A DNA stretch of 33,493 nt, taken from NCBI GenBank assembly GCA_945609985.1, contig CALYZQ010000016.1, positions 1-33,493 on the forward strand. Direction: 5' to 3'. The DNA comes from an uncultured Lachnospiraceae bacterium. Lineage in GTDB: Bacteria > Bacillota > Clostridia > Lachnospirales > Lachnospiraceae. The translations under genes and the position numbers were made by a program. The notes below the pieces were generated by a model, which worked only from the letters and a program-made list of their open reading frames with translations, was not told the DNA's origin and searched no databases. Below are positions 16,349 through 23,980 of the stretch, one piece after another. Within the stretch, counting starts at the first letter, position 1; every line of letters starts with the position of its first letter.

Positions 16349-17149
16349 TTAGCTGGCACCGATTGTCTCCAGTACCTCCTCCAATCGGTAATCCTTTGCA
16401 GAAAGTATTATACAATCATCCCCAAATACTTCCTTCATAATTCTGTGTTCCAAAGTCTGACGCCTTTCAAAATGAGCTACCATATCGTCAAAGTCCTGAT
16501 AATTATGCTCCTTTCCGTAGGGTGACTCCCGCAGGAAACCCAGCATCAGCGGATACCACATCTCATTTCCCTCATCATCAGAGCGCTCCTTCTTAATCAG
16601 GGATATGCTTTCTCTGATATCTGGAGTTTCCAGATAAATCACGGAAATCCCTTTCTCCTTTAAGATGTCATATACTTCACTGTAGAAAGCAATGATTTCC
16701 TCATCACTCATCTCATAAAACAGCATCATGCTCTCAATGGTATTTTGAAAAAGGGAACATTCAAACAGATTTTTTCTTGTGGAAAGCGCTTTGTATCTTC
16801 TCCTGACTATCTCATGGAAGGTGTCAAAATCCACTCTGCCATTGTAGATTTCATACCTCTCCATATACTCATAAAATTCCCTGCGCTCTGCCATTATCTG
16901 AGTGTATGCGGTGATGTAATAATCCCCTTCCTTTTGGGTCTTTGCCATGATTTCTGATTCCAAATCAGGAAATTTCGCAATGGCTTCCTGCAGCTTGTCC
17001 TCCGTCATGTAGCTGCACCATGCCAGCTCCACCGGTGAAATATCCCCCTCATGGTATACAGTATACTCCGAAAGTGCTTTGGAAAGCTTGATTAAAAGAG
17101 TACTTTTTCCGCTGCCCGGAATGCCTTCAATAAAAATATTCTTGTTCAT
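16349..17149 (-). CDS. P-loop kinase-like NTPase
   Basis: A 266-residue protein with an N-terminal Walker A, FIEGIPGSGKST (residues 6-17), like deoxynucleoside/thymidylate-type kinases. A following HEGDISPVELAWCSYM segment resembles the substrate side of small-molecule kinases. There is no membrane segment. I do not recognise a characterised orthologue, so the phosphate acceptor is unknown. GGGAGG lies six nt before the ATG. It is the first long gene of the promoter, small ORF B, terminator unit and precedes the ABC pair, so it may act on a compound linked to that exporter. The terminator hairpin ends about 35 nt before its start. Confidence 0.7.
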   Translation of the reverse strand: MNKNIFIEGIPGSGKSTLLIKLSKALSEYTVYHEGDISPVELAWCSYMTEDKLQEAIAKFPDLESEIMAKTQKEGDYYITAYTQIMAERREFYEYMERYEIYNGRVDFDTFHEIVRRRYKALSTRKNLFECSLFQNTIESMMLFYEMSDEEIIAFYSEVYDILKEKGISVIYLETPDIRESISLIKKERSDDEGNEMWYPLMLGFLRESPYGKEHNYQDFDDMVAHFERRQTLEHRIMKEVFGDDCIILSAKDYRLEEVLETIGAS

Positions 17150-17170
17150 TCGTATCCTCCCTTCCCTCAG

Positions 17171-17208
17171 GAAAAATTAAAAATAGCCGTGGCAGACTGC
17201 CACGGCTA
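17171..17208 (-). terminator. Intrinsic terminator after small ORF B
   Basis: The arms TAGCCGTGGCA and TGCCACGGCTA (17184-17208) are perfectly complementary over 11 bp with a three-base loop. The minus-strand product continues with TTTTTAATTTTT. The hairpin lies directly between small ORF B and the P-loop gene. Confidence 0.88.
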
Positions 17209-17222
17209 AATAAACCTAAATC

Positions 17223-17244
17223 ATAATATAACTCAATATATTAT
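17223..17244 (-). other. AT-rich hairpin after small ORF B
   Basis: ATAATATA (17223-17230) and TATATTAT (17237-17244) are perfectly complementary, and the stem begins on the base next to the small ORF B stop codon. Small ORF A also has a hairpin between its stop and its terminator, though of different sequence. Confidence 0.5.
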
Positions 17245-17316
17245 CTACTTAGCATAAACCGAGGTAATCCCACTTGTTCTCAAATATTTTCTTGTGACAG
17301 TCTTAATTGTAAACAT
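17245..17316 (-). CDS. Small ORF B, 23 codons (leader or secreted peptide candidate)
   Basis: A 23-residue ORF with AAAAGGAGG eight nt before the ATG and a good promoter about 40 nt upstream. The product begins MFTIKTVTRKY and ends GITSVYAK; it is basic and has no membrane segment. Compared with small ORF A, the start of each reads M-F-x-(F/I)-K, with K-(F/Y) at positions 10-11, and the initiation region differs by one inserted base and one C/T change between GGAGG and ATG. A hairpin, a terminator, and then a kinase-like gene and two ABC exporter genes follow. I do not recognise the family. The options are an attenuation leader peptide, a short exported peptide, or a small RNA with an incidental ORF. 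Confidence 0.6.
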   Translation of the reverse strand: MFTIKTVTRKYLRTSGITSVYAK

Positions 17317-17356
17317 TTGTATTACCTCCTTTTCCATAAATTTCTTGTATTGGCAA

Positions 17357-17385
17357 AGTATAACACCATACTCCTGATTATGCAA
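17357..17385 (-). promoter_or_regulatory. Promoter of small ORF B / kinase-ABC-ABC unit
   Basis: On the minus strand TTGCAT (17385-17380) and TATACT (17362-17357) are 17 nt apart, with a TG two bases before the -10 box. The promoter begins just after the valS stop codon at 17389. Confidence 0.7.
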
Positions 17386-17388
17386 GCA

Positions 17389-19761
17389 CTAATTTCTGAA
17401 AATGATTTTTTCCGCTCCCGTACATGCCTTGATATCCAACTCTGACTTATCATACAAATCCCTGAATTTCTTAGGACAGGTGATAATCAACTCCGGTATG
17501 GTATCCTTCATGGACATCTGATTTTCAGTCTTGTTTTTGCGTACCTGGGCAATGATTTCCTTCAGATGCTCACCAAATTCCAGATAAAGATAGTCCTCCG
17601 CTTCCGTTGTCCAAGTGGTCTGATGCAGGGAAATTTCTTTTTCAAATTTTCTGAAATAGTTTTGATAGATATACTCCGTTACATAGGGCGTATAGATGGC
17701 ATACAATTTCAAAATTCCAAGCAGACTGTGATAAAGGGCAATCTGACCGGATAACCGCTCCTTCTCACCATGCTTTTCGGGCTGGTACAGTCTTTCCTTG
17801 GCAATCTCAACATAGTAATCGCAAAAATCCTTCCAGAACAGATTGTCAATTTCATGTCTTGCCTGACCGATTTCGTAATCCTCTAAAAGCTGCGTCGCCT
17901 TAAGGGTGGTCTCATTTACCCGCTGTAAAATCCAGCGGTCAATGGGCAAAAGTTCCTCTTCTCTAAAGCTATCAGGCTTCTCAAAATCCGTAAGCTGCAT
18001 CAGGGCAAACTTCGCCGCGTTGTACAGCTTATTGATGAATCTCTTGGAAATCTTAAGCTCCTCATCACTAAAGAACGTATCCGTTCCCAGCTTGCTGTTT
18101 GCCGCCCAATAACGGATGGCGTCTGCCGAATGGTTCTCAATAAGCGCCATAGGAGAACTCTTACTGTTGTTCTTGGACTTACTGATTTTTTCACCGGGCT
18201 TTGCAAATACGAAACCGCTAATCATAATGTCCTTCCAGGGTATCTGACCGGTGTGGTACAGGCTCTTTACGATAGAATAAAATGCCCATGTACGGATAAT
18301 ATCATGAGCCTGACATCTCATTCCCATGGGTAAAATCTCCTTGGAAATATCCTCTTCCTCCCAGAATTTTGCATTGATAAGTGTGGTTACGGAGGAAGTC
18401 GCCCAAGTGTCAAAAACCGCTTCCTCCGGTGTAAATTCCCGGCATCCGCACTCACAAGCTCCATCAGGTGTGCTCTCCAAAGGGTTTATAGGAAGTTTTT
18501 CATATTCAGCAAACATGGGCTTTTTACAGTCCTTACAGTACCAAACAGGGAAAGGAACTCCAAAATAACGCTGTCTGGAAATACACCAGTCCCACTTCAG
18601 ATTTTCAACCCAGCTTTTGTATCTTGCCTTCATATGAGCAGGATGCCAGTTGATTTCGTCTGCAGCCGCAAGGAAACGCTCCTTGTCCGTTAAAACATCA
18701 ATATACCACTGACGTGAGGGAATAAACTCTACATCCCTGCCGCAACGCTCATGAACCGCAACCATGTGATTTATGGTTTCCTGTTTTGTCAGAAGCTCGC
18801 GCTCCTTTAAAAGCTCTATGATGGTAGCTCTGGCTTTCTTAATCTCCATACCACCTATAAAAGGAATGCCCTCTGCAATTTTGCCGTCCGCCATAATTAC
18901 CTGCTTGTATGGCAGCTTATGCTGCTGATACCACTCAACGTCCGTGGCATCTCCAAAGGTGGCACACATTACCGCACCGGTACCCTTATCCATAGAAACC
19001 GTCTCATCTACAAGAACCGGAATTTCAAAATCATACAACGGAACGGTTGCCTGCTGCCCAATATACTTTTGATATCTTTCATCTGACGGATGAATGAAGA
19101 TGCATACACAGCCTGCCAGAAGCTCCGGTCTTGTGGTTGCAATCGGCAAGCTTCCCAGCGGTGTCTCAAAATTCAGATAGTTAAAGGTGGTCTCCCATTC
19201 CTTTGTCTCAAGCTCTGCCTGTGCGATGGAGGTCTGACACTCCGTACACCACAATACAGGAGACTCCTTCATATATGCCTTGCCGCTCTTTGCCAGCTCA
19301 AGGAAGGATCTCTGAGATACCTTCTGAGACAAATCCGATATGGTGCGATACTGCAAATTCCAGTCTACACTAAAACCAAGCCGCTTCCACAGCTCTTTAA
19401 ACTCGCTCTCGTAATTCTCCGTAATCTGCATACATTTGCTGCGGAATTCACTTCTGGGAAGCATCTTAGCCAAAATGTTCTCGTCTCTCTCTACCAGACG
19501 CTCGGTGGGCAGACCGTTATCGTCAAAGCCAAATGGGTAAAAAACATCATAACCCTGCATTCTCTTAAATCTGGCAATCATTTCTGCCTGTGTGTAGGAA
19601 AAAACATGACCGATGTGCAGCTTACCGCTTACGGTTGGCGGCGGTGTATCAATGGAGAAAATCTTTTTCTCTCTGCCGTTTTGATACCTGTAAATCTCCT
19701 GCTCCTGCCATAATTTTTCCAGCTCTGCTTCTGTCTTTAAAAAATCGTACTTCTTATCCAT
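17389..19761 (-). CDS. valS: Valine--tRNA ligase
   Basis: A 790-residue class I synthetase that charges tRNA-Val. The HIGH motif is at 49-52 (GKLHIGH), the KMSKS loop is KISKS at 525-529, and the editing-domain signature ATTRPELLAG and the DWCISRQRYFG segment are both visible. Cys pairs (WCTEC, CKDC, CECGC) probably bind zinc. At 790 residues it is shorter than the usual bacterial enzyme of about 880 and lacks the C-terminal coiled coil, resembling the archaeal-type ValS known in some bacteria; this grouping is from pattern memory, not alignment. GGAGGT precedes the ATG. A T-box leader with a GUA specifier upstream agrees with the valine assignment. Confidence 0.93.
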   Translation of the reverse strand: MDKKYDFLKTEAELEKLWQEQEIYRYQNGREKKIFSIDTPPPTVSGKLHIGHVFSYTQAEMIARFKRMQGYDVFYPFGFDDNGLPTERLVERDENILAKMLPRSEFRSKCMQITENYESEFKELWKRLGFSVDWNLQYRTISDLSQKVSQRSFLELAKSGKAYMKESPVLWCTECQTSIAQAELETKEWETTFNYLNFETPLGSLPIATTRPELLAGCVCIFIHPSDERYQKYIGQQATVPLYDFEIPVLVDETVSMDKGTGAVMCATFGDATDVEWYQQHKLPYKQVIMADGKIAEGIPFIGGMEIKKARATIIELLKERELLTKQETINHMVAVHERCGRDVEFIPSRQWYIDVLTDKERFLAAADEINWHPAHMKARYKSWVENLKWDWCISRQRYFGVPFPVWYCKDCKKPMFAEYEKLPINPLESTPDGACECGCREFTPEEAVFDTWATSSVTTLINAKFWEEEDISKEILPMGMRCQAHDIIRTWAFYSIVKSLYHTGQIPWKDIMISGFVFAKPGEKISKSKNNSKSSPMALIENHSADAIRYWAANSKLGTDTFFSDEELKISKRFINKLYNAAKFALMQLTDFEKPDSFREEELLPIDRWILQRVNETTLKATQLLEDYEIGQARHEIDNLFWKDFCDYYVEIAKERLYQPEKHGEKERLSGQIALYHSLLGILKLYAIYTPYVTEYIYQNYFRKFEKEISLHQTTWTTEAEDYLYLEFGEHLKEIIAQVRKNKTENQMSMKDTIPELIITCPKKFRDLYDKSELDIKACTGAEKIIFRN

Positions 19762-19833
19762 GTGGATACCTCCTTATAAAATTAATTAACCTTACAACAC
19801 AGACAAAAGTCGCCCCATTCAGCGCTTTTTGCA

Positions 19834-20127
19834 ATAAAAAGCGCCCTAAGCTAACGCTTAGGGCGAACTAACATGTCCGTGGTACCACCTAAATTCAGAA
19901 ATACTTCTGCACTCATTACAATACGGGAACTATACAGTAAATTCCGATATTGCTTCCCCTGATAACGGTGGGAATCTCCGTTGAAGTCTACTAGGCTTAA
20001 GCCGTTCGGTCCAAAGCTCAAAGGCTACTTCCATACTCCCATCACGAAAGTTTTCACCAACCACTTTCTCTCTGTCATCCGGAATAGTATGTACTCCTCC
20101 TCGTCAATGCTTTTGTCTGTAATTGTT
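19834..20127 (-). promoter_or_regulatory. T-box riboswitch controlling valS
   Basis: A tRNA-sensing leader of about 290 nt. The T-box sequence AGGTGGTACCACGG lies at 19890-19877. The terminator GCCCTAAGC...GCTTAGGGC followed by a T-run lies at about 19865-19836. In Stem I the candidate specifier is GUA (20028-20026), preceded by GAA as in other T-boxes, which is a valine codon. Uncharged tRNA-Val would stabilise the antiterminator and allow valS expression. Confidence 0.92.
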
Positions 20128-20133
20128 ATTGAC

Positions 20134-20161
20134 ATTATAGCATAGTAAATTCAGTTGTCAA
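20134..20161 (-). promoter_or_regulatory. Promoter of valS T-box leader
   Basis: Consensus TTGACA (20161-20156) and TATAAT (20139-20134), 16 nt apart on the minus strand. It begins eight nt beyond the stop codon of the GH13 gene. Confidence 0.85.
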
Positions 20162-20168
20162 CAAAAAT

Positions 20169-21806
20169 TTATTGAAAACTTTTAACCCAATTCACTAAGG
20201 AATCTCGATATGTGTTTTCTCTAACTGTACCTAGCATATAATCCGTTACCGGACCATTTCGCCTCATTTTTTCAAGAATTGCTTCCTGAAGCTCTTCCAC
20301 AGACATATCTTCATATGGCTTGTTCCAATCTAAAATTACTTTCTCAGGCTTCTTTTCTTCCTGTTGTTCTACAGGTTCTGGCTTCGGCTGTTCACCAGGT
20401 TCTGCCTTGGGTTCCGGTGCTTTCTCAATTTCCACGGTCTTAATTGGCGCAAAGCTTTCTCCACAAAGTTCTGCAGGTATCCAGATTTCACCAGCGTTTG
20501 CCGGTACACGTACCTGAATGCGTCCACCATTTACAGATACACGTTCTCCTTTAAGCGCACCAACATATTCTGCAAAGTCTCCACAGACAAGGTCCATATA
20601 AGCATCGTTATCACCATTGTTGACGGTAGTAATCACAGACTTACCGCCCAGCGTTCTCGCATATGCATAGTGAGTCGTCTTAAGCTCCAATTCCTGATAA
20701 TCACCGTAACAAAGAGCCGGTGTATTCTGACGAATCTTACCAAGTGCTGCGATTAATTTTGTACAAGGATTGGTATTGATTGCATCTTTATAATCTTCAT
20801 AATTTAGCGCAGGTCGTAAAGAATCATCTGAAAAGCGTTCTTTTCTTCCTTCGATACCAAACTCTGAACCATAGTAAATCGACGGAACTCCCGGTAATGT
20901 GTATAGCATGACATGTACCGGCAGAAAATGCTCTTTATTTGTCAGCTTTGTATAAATACGTTCTACGTCATGGTTATCCACAAAGCTATAAAGCTTCAGA
21001 TTATTTCCTACCATATCGCTTACATACTTGACAGTGTGCGCAATTTCAAAATAGTTGTGGTCATTGTGACCGGAATATAATGCTTTATGAAGCATATAGT
21101 TCGTTACGGAGTGAAGGGTTCCATCATTTGCCCAACGGGAATAATTGCCATGGATGACTTCCCCCATGAGCCAAAAGTCCGGTTTTACTTCATTCGCCAC
21201 ATGTCGAAGAGCCTTCATGTAATCAAAGTCCAGAACATCCGCAGCATCCAGACGTATTCCATCAATGTCAAACTCGCTTACCCAAAACCGTATTACATCA
21301 CAGATATAATCTTTGACTGCCGGATTGTGCTGATTTAATTTTACAAGCAGGTCATATCCGCCCCAGTTTTCATAAGAAAAACCATCCTGAAAGGAATTAT
21401 TGCCTCCGAAATTAACATTGCAGTACCAATCCTTGTACTGTGAATTTTCTCTATGATTTTTAATATCCTGAAATGCAAAGAAATCACGGCCTGTATGGTT
21501 AAAAACTCCATCCAGAATCACTCTGATTCCCTGTTTGTGGCATTCCGCTACGAAATTCGTAAGGTCCTCGTTTGTACCGAGTCTGCTGTCCAGTTTTTTA
21601 TAATCTGTTGTTTCATAGCCGTGTCCCACAGATTCAAAAAGCGGTCCAATGTAAATTGCATTACATCCAATTTCCTTAATATGAGAAATCCATGGAAGCA
21701 ATGTATTTAAACGGTGCATCGGTTCTCCATAAGAATTCTTTTTTGGTGCCCCTGTGAGCCCCAGTGGATAAATATGATAAAACACTGCCTCTTCATACCA
21801 TGCCAT
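20169..21806 (-). CDS. GH13 alpha-glucan hydrolase (alpha-amylase/cyclomaltodextrinase type)
   Basis: A 545-residue glycoside hydrolase family 13 enzyme that cleaves alpha-glucosidic bonds. The four conserved regions are present: DGVFNH (99-104), GIRLDAAD with nucleophile D187, GEV with acid E216, and FVDNHD with D280. There is no signal peptide, so it works inside the cell, probably on imported maltodextrins. After the C-terminal beta domain a Pro/Glu-rich linker (about 462-489) leads to a tail of about 56 residues (VILDWNKPYEDMSVEELQ...) that is not part of a usual GH13 enzyme. AGGAGG lies eight nt before the ATG. It appears to be transcribed alone; no sugar transporter is nearby. Confidence 0.9.
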   Translation of the reverse strand: MAWYEEAVFYHIYPLGLTGAPKKNSYGEPMHRLNTLLPWISHIKEIGCNAIYIGPLFESVGHGYETTDYKKLDSRLGTNEDLTNFVAECHKQGIRVILDGVFNHTGRDFFAFQDIKNHRENSQYKDWYCNVNFGGNNSFQDGFSYENWGGYDLLVKLNQHNPAVKDYICDVIRFWVSEFDIDGIRLDAADVLDFDYMKALRHVANEVKPDFWLMGEVIHGNYSRWANDGTLHSVTNYMLHKALYSGHNDHNYFEIAHTVKYVSDMVGNNLKLYSFVDNHDVERIYTKLTNKEHFLPVHVMLYTLPGVPSIYYGSEFGIEGRKERFSDDSLRPALNYEDYKDAINTNPCTKLIAALGKIRQNTPALCYGDYQELELKTTHYAYARTLGGKSVITTVNNGDNDAYMDLVCGDFAEYVGALKGERVSVNGGRIQVRVPANAGEIWIPAELCGESFAPIKTVEIEKAPEPKAEPGEQPKPEPVEQQEEKKPEKVILDWNKPYEDMSVEELQEAILEKMRRNGPVTDYMLGTVRENTYRDSLVNWVKSFQ

Positions 21807-21881
21807 GCATTCTTCCTCCTGATTTCCTAATTGTTTCCCATTCTATTAAGTGAATCTGCATACAAAGCCTCTTCGTAAATT

Positions 21882-21910
21882 ATGATATACCATGTAAGCA
21901 AAATTAACAA
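21882..21910 (-). promoter_or_regulatory. Probable promoter of the GH13 gene
   Basis: TTGTTA (21910-21905) and TATCAT (21887-21882), 17 nt apart on the minus strand, about 75 nt before the start. Both boxes are one or two bases off consensus. Confidence 0.5.
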
Positions 21911-21937
21911 TGCATATTCACTTCATACCATTTCATC

Positions 21938-22225
21938 TCATTTTGCATTCTTAGGAATAAATTCCAGCTTCAATATCATATCCATGCCATCTGCCAATCG
22001 CTTTAAGGTTGATAATGCAGGATTGGCATTACCTGTTTCTATTTTGCTGATATCTGACTGATCTATTCCGGTTCTTTCAGCAAGCTCCTTTTGTGTCAGA
22101 TTACATCTTTTTCTGGCATCAATCATTGCCTGAATCGTATTAAACTCCGGTTCCAGATCATCCCATTCTTTTTGAAAGCAGGGATCTTCTAACTGTTCTT
22201 TTAAATACTCTTGTAAATCACTCAT
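21938..22225 (-). CDS. HigA-like XRE antitoxin, orphan
   Basis: A 95-residue protein with a helix-turn-helix DNA-binding domain (LTQKELAERTGIDQSDISKIE, about residues 43-63) and a C-terminal strand LKLEFIPK, the layout of HigA antitoxins of type II toxin-antitoxin pairs. Such antitoxins bind the toxin and repress their own promoter. The ATG at 22225 has AAGGAG nine nt upstream. No complete toxin gene is next to it. Instead a 14-codon ORF resembling the first residues of a HigB/RelE-type toxin overlaps its start. A perfect palindrome in the promoter is the likely operator. It may now serve only as a repressor or as protection against related toxins. Confidence 0.78.
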   Translation of the reverse strand: MSDLQEYLKEQLEDPCFQKEWDDLEPEFNTIQAMIDARKRCNLTQKELAERTGIDQSDISKIETGNANPALSTLKRLADGMDMILKLEFIPKNAK

Positions 22226-22262
22226 GTCGATTCTCCTTTTGATAAAACACCACATTATACAT
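22218..22262 (-). pseudogene. Vestigial toxin start (HigB/RelE-like), 14 codons
   Basis: An ORF reading MYNVVFYQKENRHE with AAAAGGAG nine nt upstream. Toxins of the HigB/phage Gp49-like group typically begin with M-Y-x-V-x-F-Y followed by a charged stretch, so this looks like the surviving 5' end after an internal deletion that fused it to the antitoxin start. Its last codons overlap the antitoxin ATG and contain the antitoxin's ribosome site. A translated leader peptide is the other possibility. Confidence 0.5.
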
Positions 22263-22279
22263 TTTTTGTTTCTCCTTTT

Positions 22280-22308
22280 AGTATATGGGATATATCCCCT
22301 ATTGTCAA
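22280..22308 (-). promoter_or_regulatory. Promoter and palindromic operator of the antitoxin gene
   Basis: TTGACA (22308-22303) and TATACT (22285-22280) are exactly 17 nt apart. The spacer contains the perfect 12-bp palindrome GGGATATATCCC (22287-22298), which extends to ATA/TAT on the outside with one mismatch. This suits autorepression by the HTH protein. Confidence 0.75.
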
Positions 22309-22328
22309 TTCATAAAAACAGAATTTAT

Positions 22329-22355
22329 GTACATAGATAACCGTACATAGATAAC
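22329..22355. repeat. 13-bp direct repeat
   Basis: GTACATAGATAAC occurs twice (22329-22341 and 22343-22355) with one base between, upstream of the antitoxin promoter. Function unknown; it could be a regulator site or a slippage duplication. Confidence 0.6.
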
Positions 22356-22400
22356 TTATTTTACTTCTTTGCTGGATTCGTTGAGCGAATGCTCATGAAT

Positions 22401-22433
22401 AATAAAAAAGAGTATGCCCCGAAAGCATACTCT
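22401..22433 (-). terminator. Terminator of the TrmH-type methyltransferase operon
   Basis: Minus-strand arms AGAGTATGC and GCATACTCT, nine bp around a seven-base loop, followed by six T. It lies 34 nt after the stop codon at 22468. Confidence 0.85.
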
Positions 22434-22467
22434 GATAATAACATTGATACTAAATATTTGCAAGCAG

Positions 22468-23289
22468 TTATCTTCCTGCCCTCTGCCTTGTAATCTCATA
22501 CATCATAATGGATGCCGCACAGCTCACATTAAAGGAGCTTGCATAGGAGTTTTCTGCCATGGGAATAGTACACAAAATGTCACAGGTTTCCTTGAAGGCT
22601 TTGTTGAGTCCCATGGTTTCATTGCCCATCATCAGCATTACGGGTCCTGTCAGCTCAGCGGCATAAATAGGACTTTCCTTATGTGCTGTGGTTCCTACTA
22701 TCTTAAAGTTCGGATACTGTGCCTTTAACTTAGCAATATAATCATACAATTTAGAATTGTCTGTAATTCTCACTACAGGCATGTTGAAAAATGACCCCAT
22801 AGCTGAAACCACCACATCCGGCTCATACAAATCCACCGCATGTCCTGTAATAATCAACATATCCGCTCCAAGAGCATCACAGGAACGAATCATTGTTCCC
22901 AGATTTCCCTTGTTGGAGGGACGGTCAAACAACACGATAAAGGGATTGTCCGAAAGCTTTACCTTGTCCAGACTGTCCTCTCTCATCTCAATAACTGCCA
23001 TCAGCTCAGAGGTATCCTCCTTACCGCTCAGTTCCTTCATCAGTTCCGCCGTCAGACAATAATTTACCTCTGTGGGAACTGTATAAATCATATCCTTTGC
23101 CCAATCCGACAAATGATTCTTATCGTAAATCAGGGACTTGATTTTCCAACCGTTATTCACCGCTTCCTTTAAGCTGCGGACACCTTCCACCAAAAACTCA
23201 TTATACTTGTACCGCTTATTACGGTTTGTTTTTAACACCTCAAATCTTTGGTAGTAATTGTTTTTGTTATTTACATTTATGGTATTCAA
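22468..23289 (-). CDS. TrmH/SpoU-family RNA 2'-O-methyltransferase
   Basis: A 273-residue SPOUT enzyme that moves a methyl group from S-adenosylmethionine to a ribose 2'-OH in RNA. All three family motifs are visible: DRPSNKGNLGTMIRSCDALG, MLMMGNETMGL and IPMAENSYASSFNVSCAAS, the residues that form the trefoil knot. The N-terminal part is the RNA-binding substrate domain. Whether rRNA or tRNA is the target cannot be told. The start is a TTG with AGGAGA seven nt upstream; that ribosome site overlaps the stop of the preceding phosphatase gene, so the two are co-expressed. A terminator follows, making this the last gene of the operon. Confidence 0.88.
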   Translation of the reverse strand: MNTINVNNKNNYYQRFEVLKTNRNKRYKYNEFLVEGVRSLKEAVNNGWKIKSLIYDKNHLSDWAKDMIYTVPTEVNYCLTAELMKELSGKEDTSELMAVIEMREDSLDKVKLSDNPFIVLFDRPSNKGNLGTMIRSCDALGADMLIITGHAVDLYEPDVVVSAMGSFFNMPVVRITDNSKLYDYIAKLKAQYPNFKIVGTTAHKESPIYAAELTGPVMLMMGNETMGLNKAFKETCDILCTIPMAENSYASSFNVSCAASIMMYEITRQRAGR

Positions 23290-23300
23290 TCTTCTCTCTC

Positions 23301-23939
23301 CTAAAAATAACTCTTGCTTTCCTGCTCCTCATAAAATATCCGGTTCTCCCATTCCAAGGTAAGCACACCGTCCTTCACACTTATCAGGGAAACTCCGCAA
23401 TTCTTATGTACTCCACCGTTCCAGAAATCCTTTTTATCCGTGATGGTCAAACTGCTGAGCAGGCCCTTAGTGGCAGCTCCGTGGGTAGATATCAGTATGG
23501 TCTTATCCTCATAGTCCTTATTCTCTGCAAGCTCACGCAAAAAGGCGGTTGTCCTTTCACACAGAGAATCTATGGTTTCTGCGCCCTCCGGTGGAATATA
23601 TATATCCGGGTGGCGAAAGAAATTCATAAAATCCGGGTCGGGAACCGTATAATGCTCCTTACTGCAGGACAAGCCCTCGTAGATTCCAAAGCTGATTTCC
23701 TTGATTCGTTCCTCTTCTATCAGAGGAATCTGCCGCTCCCCAATAATAATCCTTGCAGTCTCCTTTGCACGCATCAAAGGACTTGTGAAGACACAATCAA
23801 AGGGAATATCTGCCATTCCCTCTGCAGTCACCTTTGCCAGTGCCACACCCTTTTCATTCAAGGGAATATCCGTAGCTCCCTGCAACTGTCTGGTGACATT
23901 CCAATCCGTCTCCCCGTGTCTGATAATGTAAATTTTCAT
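23301..23939 (-). CDS. Histidine phosphatase family protein
   Basis: A 212-residue member of the phosphoglycerate mutase-like phosphatases. The catalytic RHG motif lies at the very start (IYIIRHGETDWN), and the second histidine is in LISTHG; the FTSPLMRAKETA segment is also typical. This branch usually acts as a phosphatase on small molecules rather than as a mutase. The ATG has GGAG eight nt upstream. It sits between rarA and the methyltransferase in one operon. The substrate is unknown. Confidence 0.88.
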   Translation of the reverse strand: MKIYIIRHGETDWNVTRQLQGATDIPLNEKGVALAKVTAEGMADIPFDCVFTSPLMRAKETARIIIGERQIPLIEEERIKEISFGIYEGLSCSKEHYTVPDPDFMNFFRHPDIYIPPEGAETIDSLCERTTAFLRELAENKDYEDKTILISTHGAATKGLLSSLTITDKKDFWNGGVHKNCGVSLISVKDGVLTLEWENRIFYEEQESKSYF

Positions 23940-23980
23940 GTTGAATACTCCGCTATCTCATTTATTTCTAAAAGCCTTTT

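Noticed and set aside
10378..17316. Small ORFs as RiPP or lantibiotic precursors
   Set aside because: No modification enzyme, radical SAM protein or peptidase-containing exporter is present, and the peptides are shorter than usual precursors. Kept only as an open possibility.
19090..19713. Plus-strand open frame inside valS
   Set aside because: Antisense to conserved synthetase motifs; no initiation signal.
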